From contig CANRJF010000001.1 in NCBI GenBank assembly GCA_947630855.1, positions 47,685-111,684 of the forward strand: DNA of 64,000 nucleotides. Reading direction: 5' to 3'. The notes beneath the pieces are model-generated. The model had not been told where the DNA came from. It saw only the letters and a program-made list of their open reading frames with translations, and did no database searches. Shown here piece after piece: positions 1 through 8,803 of the stretch (position 1 is the first letter of the stretch; each line of letters starts with the position of its first letter). Source of the stretch: an uncultured Lachnospiraceae bacterium (GTDB lineage: Bacteria; Bacillota; Clostridia; Lachnospirales; Lachnospiraceae). A program made the position numbers and the translations under genes.

Positions 1-277
1 TATTTTTATTGGAAATAATAAAACATGCCCCTACAAATAACAGAATGGGAAATATGTATGCTAAAAATCCAAACAAGCCGAAAATTAAGGAACTTGCCGC
101 GTTTCCCACTTTGCCCCCGATGCCGAAATTGCTGATAAACAGCAAAATGGAAACTGCAAGAAGTATCCATAAGATTATTTCGCTCTCAAAAGTCAATTCC
201 TGTGTCTTTTTACTGTTTTTCTTTCTGGATGATGTTTTTCTCCGGTTTGTCTGAGTTTTCTTCCTCTCAGATGCCAT
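1..277 (-). CDS. ftsK: DNA translocase FtsK/SpoIIIE, N-terminal fragment
   Basis: Reading leftward from an ATG at 275-277, an open frame runs off the left edge, so only about 92 N-terminal residues are present. They show a very basic, Lys/Arg/Thr/Ser-rich stretch of about 28 residues, then two hydrophobic segments around residues 34-48 and 62-90. This is the usual start of the FtsK/SpoIIIE membrane domain of septal DNA pumps that clear chromosome DNA at division or sporulation. The P-loop motor and gamma domain would lie outside the window, so the assignment rests on the N-terminal pattern only. An AAGGAG lies about 13 nt upstream, which is long spacing. It follows uppP on the same strand after only 24 nt. 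Confidence 0.7.
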   Translation of the reverse strand, partial: MASERKKTQTNRRKTSSRKKNSKKTQELTFESEIILWILLAVSILLFISNFGIGGKVGNAASSLIFGLFGFLAYIFPILLFVGACFIISNKN

Positions 278-301
278 AACTTTTCCACTGCTCCTTGTCT
301 T

Positions 302-1180
302 TTATAGTGTATAAAAATATCCGCCGATTGAAATCAATCCCACAATCAGGCAATACACTGCAAAAATCGTAAATTTCTTATTGCGCACTACTACAAGCAT
401 GGTTTTAATACAGATATATCCTACTACCGCCGCGCACAACACTCCGGCAGCATAACTTCCCGCTTCCACAGGCGTAATATTAAGCCCCGCAATATCTTTG
501 ACTTCTAAAATTACTGCCCCAAGCACTGCGGGAATAGACATAATAAAAGAATATTTCACCGCAAATTTACGGTTAAATCCGCTTAATAAACATGCGGTAA
601 TGGTGGTTCCTGAGCGGGACAGCCCGGGCAGGGTTGCAAATCCCTGACAGATGCCGATAAAAAACGCGTTGGAGTATGTGACATTTTTTGGCGTCTTTTT
701 CCCGTCTTTTGCCCTGTCTGAAATAAACAGCAATACGGAAGTAATCACCAGGCAGATTCCCGGCACCAACAAAGTTGTTGCGGCGGCTTCCACCACATTT
801 GCCCCCACAACCCCAATGATTCCTGTGGGAATTGTGGACACAATCACCAGCATTACAAACTTACGGTAAGAAGAATCCACCAGCTTGTAGTAAGGATTAT
901 CTGACCTGTGAATCACGTTTCCCACAAAAATACCTATGTTTTTAAAGAAATCAACAATCAAATCCACGCCTTCTTTAAACATCTCAAAGATATCCTTGTA
1001 AAAAGCGACAAAAATTGCGGCTAAAGTACCAAGATGCAGCAGGACATCAAACAAAATCCCCGTATCCGTCTCCACATGGAACAAAATTTTGAATAAAGCC
1101 AGATGCCCGGAACTGCTCACCGGAAGAAATTCTGTCAACCCCTGGATAATTCCCATTATAATCGCTTGTAAAAATGACAT
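302..1180 (-). CDS. uppP: Undecaprenyl-diphosphatase UppP (BacA family)
   Basis: The 292-residue integral membrane protein matches the usual UppP length. It removes a phosphate from undecaprenyl pyrophosphate so that the lipid carrier for peptidoglycan and other envelope polymers can be reused; higher dosage is known to give bacitracin tolerance. The first motif, GLTEFLPVSSSGHL, lies near residues 14-27, and the second family motif, PGLSRSGTT, follows GICQGFATL in the middle of the protein. Several hydrophobic helices span the chain. An AGGAGGT is 5 nt before the ATG. It is co-directional with and probably cotranscribed into ftsK. Confidence 0.95.
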   Translation of the reverse strand: MSFLQAIIMGIIQGLTEFLPVSSSGHLALFKILFHVETDTGILFDVLLHLGTLAAIFVAFYKDIFEMFKEGVDLIVDFFKNIGIFVGNVIHRSDNPYYKLVDSSYRKFVMLVIVSTIPTGIIGVVGANVVEAAATTLLVPGICLVITSVLLFISDRAKDGKKTPKNVTYSNAFFIGICQGFATLPGLSRSGTTITACLLSGFNRKFAVKYSFIMSIPAVLGAVILEVKDIAGLNITPVEAGSYAAGVLCAAVVGYICIKTMLVVVRNKKFTIFAVYCLIVGLISIGGYFYTL

Positions 1181-1277
1181 AATCTACCTCCTGAATATAA
1201 AATTCAATCACTTCTTAGTCTAGCATATTTCAGTCGGATTGTCATTATCTGGTTTTTAATTATTTTTTTTAATTTTT

Positions 1278-1943
1278 TTATTTTGAAGCATCAATCAGCT
1301 CGTGTATTTTGGATACAGCCTCCCTGATGCCCCCTACCTGGTTAATCAGGCCCTCTTTTACCGCGTCTTCCCCCACCAATATGGTTCCTAAATCCTTGGA
1401 GAGCATATCGGTATTCATCATCATCTGTTCCAACTGCTCTAATCTTGCATTGGAATGGCGCTCTATAAAGGTTAAAATCCGATCCTGCATCTGTTTAAAA
1501 TAGTCATAGGTCTGTTTTGCCCCAATCACCGTGCCGCTCATACGCACAGGATGGATTACCATGGTGCCGGAAGGGACAATAAAGGAGTAATCCGTAGACA
1601 CTGCCAGGGGTACGCCGATGGAATGGGAACCGCCTAAAACCAAGGACACAGAGGGCTTACTGATACTTGATACCATCTCTGCTATGGCAAGGCCGCTCTC
1701 CACGTCTCCGCCTACCGTATTTAAAATCAGAAGCAGCCCGTCCACGTCTTCACTGTCTTCAATGACTGCAAGCTGAGGCAGTACATGTTCATATTTTGTT
1801 GTTTTCGTGGTGCTTGGCAGACATTCATGGCCTTCGATTTCACCGATAACGCTTAGTAGATGAATATGATGATTTCTTTTGGGGTTGTCTAACACTGCCT
1901 GTCCATATTCTTTTATTGTATCTGCTTTATTTGTTTCGCTCAT
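1278..1943 (-). CDS. ClpP-fold serine protease, TepA-like
   Basis: A 221-residue cytosolic protein of the ClpP/crotonase fold, resembling the Bacillus translocation-enhancing protein TepA. The central region has LNTVGGDVESGLAIAEM (residues about 74-90), the GSHSIG nucleophile elbow with Ser108 as likely nucleophile, and His131 in a HPV context like the ClpP HQP histidine. TepA-type proteins have been linked to degrading signal peptides or spore proteins; the substrate here is unknown. An upstream in-frame ATG at 1994 exists, but CGGAGGT directly before the ATG at 1943 decides this start, and the longer form would read through the glgA terminator hairpin. Confidence 0.8.
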   Translation of the reverse strand: MSETNKADTIKEYGQAVLDNPKRNHHIHLLSVIGEIEGHECLPSTTKTTKYEHVLPQLAVIEDSEDVDGLLLILNTVGGDVESGLAIAEMVSSISKPSVSLVLGGSHSIGVPLAVSTDYSFIVPSGTMVIHPVRMSGTVIGAKQTYDYFKQMQDRILTFIERHSNARLEQLEQMMMNTDMLSKDLGTILVGEDAVKEGLINQVGGIREAVSKIHELIDASK

Positions 1944-1964
1944 AATTACCTCCGGAATATACAT

Positions 1965-2000
1965 GAAAAGAGGGTGTTTTACCACCCTCTCCATTTTTTT
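1965..2000 (-). terminator. Rho-independent terminator after glgA
   Basis: Arms 1969-1976 and 1983-1990 (AGAGGGTG / CACCCTCT) form an 8-bp GC-rich stem with a 6-nt loop. Read on the minus strand it is followed by TTTTC and sits 30 nt past the glgA stop. A T-run also follows on the plus strand, so it could work both ways. Confidence 0.75.
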
Positions 2001-2021
2001 ATAGTATATCCCGGTTTCCTG

Positions 2022-3473
2022 TTAATATCCTAAGAGGTAATTATACAAATTCTGGTATTTTTCTTTGGAAGCCTTCCAGGAATAATCCATTCCCATTCCT
2101 CTCTCTACCATCTGGTTCCACTGGCGTTTCCTGTCAAAATAAATATGTTTGGAATAATTGACAGTAGCTAACATTTCATCTGCATTATAATTGCGGAATG
2201 AGAAGCCTTCTCCCGTATTCTCATACTCGTTAAAGGCGTCCACCGTATCTTTTAACCCTCCTGTCTCACGGACAATGGGCACTGTTCCGTAACGGTAGGA
2301 AATCAACTGTGTCAATCCGCATGGTTCAAAGCGGGAGGGCATTAAGAATGCATCTGCAGCCGCATATAATTTATGTGCCAAATCATCGGAATAACAAATA
2401 TTGGCGGAAATCCTGTCAGGATATTTCCATGCATAGTGGCGGAACATGTTTTCATATTTCACGTCACCTGTTCCGATAATCACAAACTGGGTGTAATCGT
2501 CTGCAATGTAATCCATCATGTAGCTGATTAAGTCTAATCCCTTTTGGTCCGTAAGCCTGGAAATAAGGCCAATCATATACTTCTTCTTATCCACAGCCAG
2601 ACCTAATTCCTGCTGAATCTTTACCTTATTCTGTGCCTTTTTCTGGCGGAAAGATTCTGAATCATATGTGGCATAAATCTTAGGGTCTGTGGCAGGATTG
2701 TAAACATCATAATCAATGCCATTTACAATTCCCTGCATATCATAATGCCTTGCGGCAAGAAGGCCGTTTAACCCTTCCCCGTATTCCGGCGTCTGAATCT
2801 CGTTGGCATAGGAATTACTTACAGTTGTAATGTAATCCGCATAGACAAGGCCGCCTTTTAACATATTGGCATCCTTTTTAAACTCTAATTTATCAGGAGT
2901 AAAAAGGTGTGCCCCGAATCCGGTGAGCCCTCTCATAGTCTGAATATCCCACACTCCCTGGAACTGCAGGTTGTGGATGGTGATAATTGTCTTAATATTC
3001 CAGTAGAAAGAATCTGCGCTGAACTCATTTTTTAAATATACCGGGATAAAACCTGTCTCCCAGTCATGACAGTGAATTAAATCCGGCCGGAAATCAATAG
3101 CCTTTAAAATAGATAATACGGCTTTGTCAAAGAAACAGAATTTTTCGATATCATAACGGATATTCCCATAAATCTGGAAACAGTTAAAATATTCCTGATT
3201 ATCAATGAAATAATAGGTAATGCCATCCAGTACATACTTAAAGATACCAACATATTTCCTGGGGATATAACTTCCCGTTCCCATGTAGAAATTGGTGATA
3301 TACTCAAAGTTGTTCCTGAAATGCTCCGGTATGCAGCTATACATGGGCAGTACAACCCGTACATCCCATTCGTCTTTGGAAAACTCCTTTGGCAATGCGC
3401 CACATACATCGGCAAGCCCGCCTGTTTTAATGAACGGAACGCACTCTGACGTGGCAAAAAGTATTTTTTTCAT
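2022..3473 (-). CDS. glgA: Glycogen synthase (ADP-glucose, GT5)
   Basis: The 483-residue protein fits bacterial GlgA, which extends alpha-1,4-glucan from ADP-glucose. The N-terminus has the diagnostic KTGGLADVCGALPK loop that binds the nucleotide sugar (residues about 16-29), and the C-terminal domain carries PSRFEPCGLTQL with the conserved Glu near residue 383. No other glg gene is in view, so it is an isolated glycogen gene lying between yebC and a terminator. GGAGGG precedes the ATG by 7 nt. No frameshift or truncation is seen. Confidence 0.95.
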   Translation of the reverse strand: MKKILFATSECVPFIKTGGLADVCGALPKEFSKDEWDVRVVLPMYSCIPEHFRNNFEYITNFYMGTGSYIPRKYVGIFKYVLDGITYYFIDNQEYFNCFQIYGNIRYDIEKFCFFDKAVLSILKAIDFRPDLIHCHDWETGFIPVYLKNEFSADSFYWNIKTIITIHNLQFQGVWDIQTMRGLTGFGAHLFTPDKLEFKKDANMLKGGLVYADYITTVSNSYANEIQTPEYGEGLNGLLAARHYDMQGIVNGIDYDVYNPATDPKIYATYDSESFRQKKAQNKVKIQQELGLAVDKKKYMIGLISRLTDQKGLDLISYMMDYIADDYTQFVIIGTGDVKYENMFRHYAWKYPDRISANICYSDDLAHKLYAAADAFLMPSRFEPCGLTQLISYRYGTVPIVRETGGLKDTVDAFNEYENTGEGFSFRNYNADEMLATVNYSKHIYFDRKRQWNQMVERGMGMDYSWKASKEKYQNLYNYLLGY

Positions 3474-3498
3474 TTCTTTACCCTCCTATGAGATTTTC

Positions 3499-4227
3499 TT
3501 ATTCATCCCAGTTATGATACACTTCCTGAACATCATCATCTTCATCTAAAAAATCAAGAATCCGCTGAATATTGTTTAAGTCTGCTTCCTCCGATAAAGT
3601 TACATACGTTTGAGGCAGCATGGTGATTTCTGCATTTGCCATGGGGATTTTCTCCTGCTCTAATGCCTCCCTTACGGCAGAAAAATTTTCCGGTGAGGTA
3701 AGGATTTCAAAACTGTCCTCCTCCTCGGCAAAATCATCTGCTCCGGCGTCTAATGCCATCATCATCAAATCGTCCGCTTCCGTTTCGCATTCTTCCCTGT
3801 CTACTATAATCTGTCCCTTTTCCTCAAACATATAAGACACGCATCCCTGGGTACCAATACTTCCTCCGCCTTTGGAAAACGCATTTCGCACATTTGCCGC
3901 GGTACGGTTTTTATTGTCTGTCAATGCCTTGACTATAATTGCCGTGCCGCTTGGTCCATAGCCTTCATATGTAACCTGCTCATAATTTACATTGCCCATA
4001 TCCCCTGCCGCTTTTTTAATACCCCGCTCAATGGTATCATTGGGCATATTATTGGATTTGGCTTTTGCAATCACATCTCTTAATTTACTGTTATTTGCCG
4101 GGTCAGGGCCCCCCTCTTTTACTGCAATGGCAATTTCCCGCCCGATAATTGTAAATATCTTTCCCTTTGCCGCATCATTTTTCTCTTTCTTATGCTTGAT
4201 GTTGGCAAATTTGGAATGTCCTGACAT
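3499..4227 (-). CDS. YebC/PmpR-family regulator/translation factor
   Basis: The 242-residue protein starts with MSGHSKFANIKHKK, the hallmark N-terminus of the YebC/TACO1 family, and has GYGPSGTAIIVKALTDNKNR in the middle. Full length matches the family. Members have been described as DNA-binding regulators and, for YebC2-type proteins, as ribosome-associated factors that relieve stalling at proline stretches; the sequence alone does not decide between these roles. Its gene lies 25 nt upstream of glgA on the same strand. Confidence 0.9.
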   Translation of the reverse strand: MSGHSKFANIKHKKEKNDAAKGKIFTIIGREIAIAVKEGGPDPANNSKLRDVIAKAKSNNMPNDTIERGIKKAAGDMGNVNYEQVTYEGYGPSGTAIIVKALTDNKNRTAANVRNAFSKGGGSIGTQGCVSYMFEEKGQIIVDREECETEADDLMMMALDAGADDFAEEEDSFEILTSPENFSAVREALEQEKIPMANAEITMLPQTYVTLSEEADLNNIQRILDFLDEDDDVQEVYHNWDE

Positions 4228-4242
4228 ACATCATCCTCTTTT

Positions 4243-5601
4243 CTATCTGTTTTTTCTTTTCATTTTATCATCAATTTCCGTTTCTGACAAGGACTTCTCC
4301 TGCCCTTCTGGTGATTCCTGATGCATCATGCCCTCTGAAAGCTCCGTAACTAAAACTTTCTGAATCATTTTATTTTCAATTTTTAGTACTTTAAAACTAT
4401 ATCCGTTGGCATTGACGGTTATTTTATCATTGTCACCGGGGATTTTATCAATTCTGGATATTAAAAACCCGTTTAATGTTTCGTATGAATCCTCCTCTTC
4501 CTCCTGGGGAAAATCCAAAACCTTGGCAACGTCCTCATAATCTGCCATGCCGCTCATAATGTAGCTGCCGTTATACTGTTTTATAATGAGTTTTTCTTCC
4601 ACATCATGTTCGTCTAAAATATCTCCCACAATAACTTCGATAATATCCTCCATTGCCACAATGCCGGAAGTTTGTCCATATTCGTCCACAACAATCACCA
4701 TATGGTTCTTCTCTGCCTGCATCTCCTGAAACAGCAGATTAATATTTCTGGTTTCCGGTATGAAATCCACGTTGCGGACCAAATCTTTCATATCCTTAAT
4801 CTGTTTATCGTAATACTCAGGATTCCTGGCAAAAAGCAGGGCTTCTTTAATGTGCAGGACTCCAATGATATTGTCAATGTCATCCACATACACAGGAACT
4901 CTTGAATTATTGCTTTCCACCAGCAAATCTAAGGCTTCCCCAAAGGTAATCGTGCCGTCCAGGGCAAAAATATTTTTCCGGTGGGTCATGATATCCTTTG
5001 CTTCCTTATCTCCAAATTCAAAGATATTATGAATCATCTCCGCTTCGCTTTCCATAAGGACGCCCTGTTCATGACCTTCTTTTACCATGGAAATAATTTC
5101 TTCCTCTGTCACGTCATCTAAATTTTCATTGGGGTCAATTCCCACAAACCGCACAAACATGTTGGCTATCTGTTCTGACACCCACACAAAGGGGAAACAG
5201 ACTTTAATGCACACATTCATAAATCCTGCCAGATTGCCGCCCCATGAGAAAGCACGCCAGGCGGCAATTTTTGAGGGCATGTAAATGCCCAGGATAAGAA
5301 TGCAGAACCAAAAAACTACAAACCAGGCAATTTTCAGTTTCAGGCTGCATCCCTGCACAATAAAAAATCCCACGCACAAATTCAAACCTGTCAGTAAAAA
5401 CTGAACCGTATGTACACCGCTGATGGGTTTATCCATCAGCTTAAGCAGAAAGTCTGCCTTTTTGTTTCCGTCTTTTGCCTCTTTTTCCAACATGCTCTCA
5501 TTCTGATTTTCAAGAGCCGCTAAAAATCCATAAAATATCATGTGTACTGCAACTAACAAAAATAATATCAGCCCTATATAAGGACTCCCACCATCATCCA
5601 T
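4243..5601 (-). CDS. HlyC/CorC-family membrane protein with CBS pair
   Basis: A 452-residue CNNM/CorC protein. Residues about 1-140 hold three to four membrane helices (DUF21 type), followed by a tandem CBS module around residues 200-320 (start MTHRKNIFALD; second copy ending IVAMEDIIEVIVGDI) and a C-terminal CorC/HlyC transporter-associated domain. The family is linked to Mg2+/Co2+ export and magnesium homeostasis; hemolysin is a historical label. GGAG lies 7 nt before the ATG. The gene precedes yebC with a 15-nt gap, so they are probably cotranscribed. Confidence 0.85.
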   Translation of the reverse strand: MDDGGSPYIGLILFLLVAVHMIFYGFLAALENQNESMLEKEAKDGNKKADFLLKLMDKPISGVHTVQFLLTGLNLCVGFFIVQGCSLKLKIAWFVVFWFCILILGIYMPSKIAAWRAFSWGGNLAGFMNVCIKVCFPFVWVSEQIANMFVRFVGIDPNENLDDVTEEEIISMVKEGHEQGVLMESEAEMIHNIFEFGDKEAKDIMTHRKNIFALDGTITFGEALDLLVESNNSRVPVYVDDIDNIIGVLHIKEALLFARNPEYYDKQIKDMKDLVRNVDFIPETRNINLLFQEMQAEKNHMVIVVDEYGQTSGIVAMEDIIEVIVGDILDEHDVEEKLIIKQYNGSYIMSGMADYEDVAKVLDFPQEEEEDSYETLNGFLISRIDKIPGDNDKITVNANGYSFKVLKIENKMIQKVLVTELSEGMMHQESPEGQEKSLSETEIDDKMKRKNR

Positions 5602-5683
5602 ACATATTCTCCATTTCGTAATATTATTGCTCTATTAGATATAAACATTTGAAATATACCATTAACCGGCAGTTTCGTCAAGT

Positions 5684-6034
5684 TTATGTAGCTAATAATT
5701 CCAGACTGACTTCCAATGCCTTATCTACTTTAAAGAGCATGTTGCTGTCTAAATGACATACTTTGTCTTTCAGACGCTTTTTATCTATTGTTCGGAGCTG
5801 CTCTAAAAGAATCACGGAATCTTTCACCAGGTCATATTCGCTGCTGTTAAGCTCCACATGGGTAGGCAGCTTTGCCTTATGCATCTGTGAGGTAATAGCC
5901 GCACAGATAACTGTGGGGCTGTGCCGGTTTCCCACATCATTTTGTATTATAAGCACAGGACGCACGCCTCCCTGCTCTGAACCGATAACCGGACGTAAAT
6001 CTGCATAATAAATATCGCCTCTGTGAATTGCCAT
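5684..6034 (-). CDS. mazF: MazF/PemK-type endoribonuclease (EndoA), no antitoxin partner
   Basis: A 116-residue MazF toxin. [19 protein letters not shown], then [12 protein letters not shown] and TVICAAIT, are the conserved beta-barrel core with the Arg and Thr of the active site. Such toxins cleave mRNA at short sequences and are normally held by a MazE-type antitoxin encoded just upstream. Here the upstream neighbour is alr with only about 70 nt between them and no antitoxin-sized frame. A GTG at 6040 would sit 2 nt from the AGGAAG, so the ATG at 6034 (8 nt spacing) is the start. The ribosome binding site lies in a hairpin (see 6042-6078). Confidence 0.9.
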   Translation of the reverse strand: MAIHRGDIYYADLRPVIGSEQGGVRPVLIIQNDVGNRHSPTVICAAITSQMHKAKLPTHVELNSSEYDLVKDSVILLEQLRTIDKKRLKDKVCHLDSNMLFKVDKALEVSLELLAT

Positions 6035-6041
6035 AATCACA

Positions 6042-6078
6042 CTTCCTATCTTAATTTTATAATGGTTTTGATAGGAAG
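6042..6078 (-). promoter_or_regulatory. Hairpin sequestering the mazF ribosome binding site
   Basis: CTTCCTATC (6070-6078 on the minus strand) pairs perfectly over 9 bp with GATAGGAAG (6042-6050), with a 19-nt AT-rich loop. The 3' arm contains the whole AGGAAG used by mazF. The pairing is directly visible; that it lowers mazF translation is inference. Confidence 0.5.
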
Positions 6079-6108
6079 AGTATTTCCAGAATTACATATT
6101 TTATACAG

Positions 6109-7290
6109 TTATTCGGAAAAATAATTTTTTACGTAAACCTGTCTGTTGTTTTTATAGAAAACCCTGGGTATCCTTTTGCCTATGTTACAGGCAAACTCAT
6201 AGTTAAAACGTCCTGAAATTTCTCCTAATTCCTCCATGGTTATGGTATTTCCGTTGTCTTCTCCCAAAAGTGTAACCTCATCATACAATTTTGCTTCCGG
6301 GATTTTGGATACATCCACCATAAACTGGTCCATACACACCCTGCCCAATATGGGAGCGGATTTCCCGTGAATTAACACATAGCCCCTGCCGGATAAGCTT
6401 CTTGGGTATCCGTCCCCGTAACCTACCGGAATGGTTGCCACCACCCCGTCTTCTTCCATCCTGTATGTACCGCCGTAGCTGACGCACCGCCCCTTTTCCA
6501 AGGGCTTTATATGGATAATCCTGCTTTTTATCTCCATCACAGGCTTTAATGCAATGGATTCCCGGCTTACCTGGGGGGATGGCCACAAGCCATAAAGAAT
6601 GATGCCGGCACGCACCATGTCAAAATTTGCCTGTGGAATTTCTGCAATTCCTGCGCTGTTGGAACAATGCTTTATCGGTATGGATACCCCCTGTTCATCA
6701 AGCATCTTTAGCATATCCCGGTAAAGTTCCAGTTGTTTGTAAACGGATGTCTTATCTGTTTCGTCCGCCCTGGCAAAATGGGTAAACAGTCCCTCTATAT
6801 CAATAAAAGGCATATGGGCAATCTCTTTTATCTTAAGGGCAGAAGACTCACACACCTGATAACCGATACGGCTCATGCCGGTATCTACGGCAATGTGGAT
6901 TTTTACATTTTTATTTTGTTTTTCCCCCTCTTTGGATAAAAGTTCCGCCGTTTTACGGGAAAATACACAGGAACGGATATCTTCTTTTATTATCTGCCCG
7001 TAATGCTCGGGAAAACTGTACCCGAGAATAAGGATGGGCTTTTGAATATTATGACGGCGGAGAATAAATGCTTCCTCCGGCGTTGCCACGGCAAATCCCA
7101 TAAGATAATCATAACCTTCTATCTCTTTTGCAATCTCCACTGCCCCATGGCCGTATCCGTCTGTTTTTACAACTGCCATAATGCCTGTTTTTTCGGAAAT
7201 TTTTCTGCGCATGGATTCCATATTAAAATGAATGGAATCCAGATTTATACGGGCATATGCCCTGTTATATATGGGTTTTAATTCTTCCAT
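6109..7290 (-). CDS. alr: Alanine racemase
   Basis: The 393-residue PLP enzyme makes D-alanine for peptidoglycan. AVVKTDGYGHG near residue 40 carries the PLP lysine (the usual text is K-A-N-A-Y-G-H-G), and SYGGTY in the second half carries the catalytic tyrosine. TIPVGYGDGYPR and GRVCMDQFMVD are further family blocks. The start overlaps the end of nnrD by 26 nt, and AGGAAGG lies directly before the ATG. The alr-mazF adjacency is common in Firmicutes, normally with an antitoxin gene in between. Confidence 0.95.
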   Translation of the reverse strand: MEELKPIYNRAYARINLDSIHFNMESMRRKISEKTGIMAVVKTDGYGHGAVEIAKEIEGYDYLMGFAVATPEEAFILRRHNIQKPILILGYSFPEHYGQIIKEDIRSCVFSRKTAELLSKEGEKQNKNVKIHIAVDTGMSRIGYQVCESSALKIKEIAHMPFIDIEGLFTHFARADETDKTSVYKQLELYRDMLKMLDEQGVSIPIKHCSNSAGIAEIPQANFDMVRAGIILYGLWPSPQVSRESIALKPVMEIKSRIIHIKPLEKGRCVSYGGTYRMEEDGVVATIPVGYGDGYPRSLSGRGYVLIHGKSAPILGRVCMDQFMVDVSKIPEAKLYDEVTLLGEDNGNTITMEELGEISGRFNYEFACNIGKRIPRVFYKNNRQVYVKNYFSE

Positions 7291-8788
7291 TTCCTTCCTG
7301 GGTCAACTCCTTTATCACCTGGGGAATCTGATTTAATATGTCGCTGGCAAGCATAGAGGCATTTCCCTGTAACCTGGCTGCGGCTTCCCCTGCCCTGCCA
7401 TGGATATAAGCCCCAAGGGCTGCAGCCTCCATGGGTGTTTTATTTTGTGCCAAAATCCCTGCTATAAGCCCTGCAAGCACATCTCCGCTGCCTCCTGATG
7501 CCATGCCGTTGCAGCCGGAAGGGTTTATGCAGCAGTTCTCCCGGGAGGCAATTACGGTTCTGGCATCTTTTAACACACATACCACATGATATTTTTCTGC
7601 AAAACTTTTTGCACTGTGGATAAGGTTTTCTTTTATCAGGGAAATTTCTCTTCCCGTAAGACGGCTCATCTCTCCTAAATGGGGAGTGATTATTACATCT
7701 GCCTTTGTTTTTTTCAGCAATGCCGGATTTTTCGCAATGATATTCAGACCGTCCGCATCTAAAACCACCGGTTTTTCTTTCTGGCTTAATACCTCTTGTA
7801 TGATGATTTCTGCCGTATGGCTTAAACCTATCCCGGGGCCTGCCAAAATCACATCCGCCCAGTTTATTTTTTCACAAAGCAGCGATACATCAAAAGAATC
7901 CTGGCTGTAATCCGTAACAATTGCCTCCGGCAGTTTTGTCAGCAGAATATCCCTGTTTTTCTCCGGCGTAAAAATCCCCACCAAACCGCAGCCGCTTAAA
8001 TATGCCGCCTTCCCGGAAAACCATGCCGCCCCCGCCATTGTATTTGAGCCTGCAATCACCAAAACTTTCCCGAAACTTCCCTTATTGGAATCCTTCTTTC
8101 TTTTTGGAAATTTTTCTGAAATATCACTGTCTTCTAAACAACACAGGGAAGGCAGTGCATCCAACATGCTTTTATCATCAATGCCAATATCTGCAACAAT
8201 CAGTTCTCCGCAAAAACCAGCCCCCGGATAAACCATCTGCCCCGCCTTGGCAAATCCAAATGTAACCGTCATATCCGCCAAAAAGGCTTCCCCTAAAACG
8301 GCCCCTGTATCTGCACTTATGCCGCTTGGCATATCCACTGCAATGCGCACTGCCTTTGCTTTGTTGCACCAGCCCACTAATTCTTTAAACTCCCCTTCTA
8401 AGGGGCGGGATAAACCGATGCCAAAAAGTGCATCTATAATAATATCGTAATCCTTTTCCAGTTTTTCCACTATGGGAATCCCGTATTTCTCCCCGGTTTG
8501 GTATTGGCATTTTGTCTCTTCCGTCATTTTCTTTGGATGCATGGGCATATAAATATGTACAGGATACCCGTCTAAAAACAACAGCCGTGCTATGGCAAGG
8601 CCGTCCCCTCCGTTGTTGCCTGCGCCACAGATGATAAGGATATGCTTATCTTTTCCAAAGCGTTTTTTTATCTCCCCATACACGCTTAAAGCGGCACGTT
8701 CCATTAATACCAGGGAAGGTATGCCGAAATATTCAATTGTATTTTTGTCTAACTGTTTCATTTCCTTACTGTCTACCAGATATTTCAT
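7265..8788 (-). CDS. nnrD: Bifunctional NAD(P)H-hydrate epimerase/dehydratase
   Basis: A 507-residue fusion of NnrE (YjeF_N, residues about 1-210, with ICGAGNNGGDGLAIARLL) and NnrD (ribokinase-like, about 225-500, with SGDVLAGLIAGILAQ near the C-terminus). It repairs damaged NADH and NADPH: the N-domain epimerises the hydrates and the C-domain dehydrates the S form using ADP or ATP. The fused form is usual in many bacteria. The AAAGGA site is 7 nt before the ATG. It is translationally coupled to alr through overlap. Confidence 0.93.
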   Translation of the reverse strand: MKYLVDSKEMKQLDKNTIEYFGIPSLVLMERAALSVYGEIKKRFGKDKHILIICGAGNNGGDGLAIARLLFLDGYPVHIYMPMHPKKMTEETKCQYQTGEKYGIPIVEKLEKDYDIIIDALFGIGLSRPLEGEFKELVGWCNKAKAVRIAVDMPSGISADTGAVLGEAFLADMTVTFGFAKAGQMVYPGAGFCGELIVADIGIDDKSMLDALPSLCCLEDSDISEKFPKRKKDSNKGSFGKVLVIAGSNTMAGAAWFSGKAAYLSGCGLVGIFTPEKNRDILLTKLPEAIVTDYSQDSFDVSLLCEKINWADVILAGPGIGLSHTAEIIIQEVLSQKEKPVVLDADGLNIIAKNPALLKKTKADVIITPHLGEMSRLTGREISLIKENLIHSAKSFAEKYHVVCVLKDARTVIASRENCCINPSGCNGMASGGSGDVLAGLIAGILAQNKTPMEAAALGAYIHGRAGEAAARLQGNASMLASDILNQIPQVIKELTQEGNGRIKTHI

Positions 8789-8803
8789 ATACCAATCCTT
8801 TTT

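Noticed and set aside
9..254. 81-residue open frame on the plus strand
   Set aside because: It lies antisense to the ftsK/spoIIIE N-terminus, whose minus-strand frame has clear membrane-domain character; no ribosome binding site.
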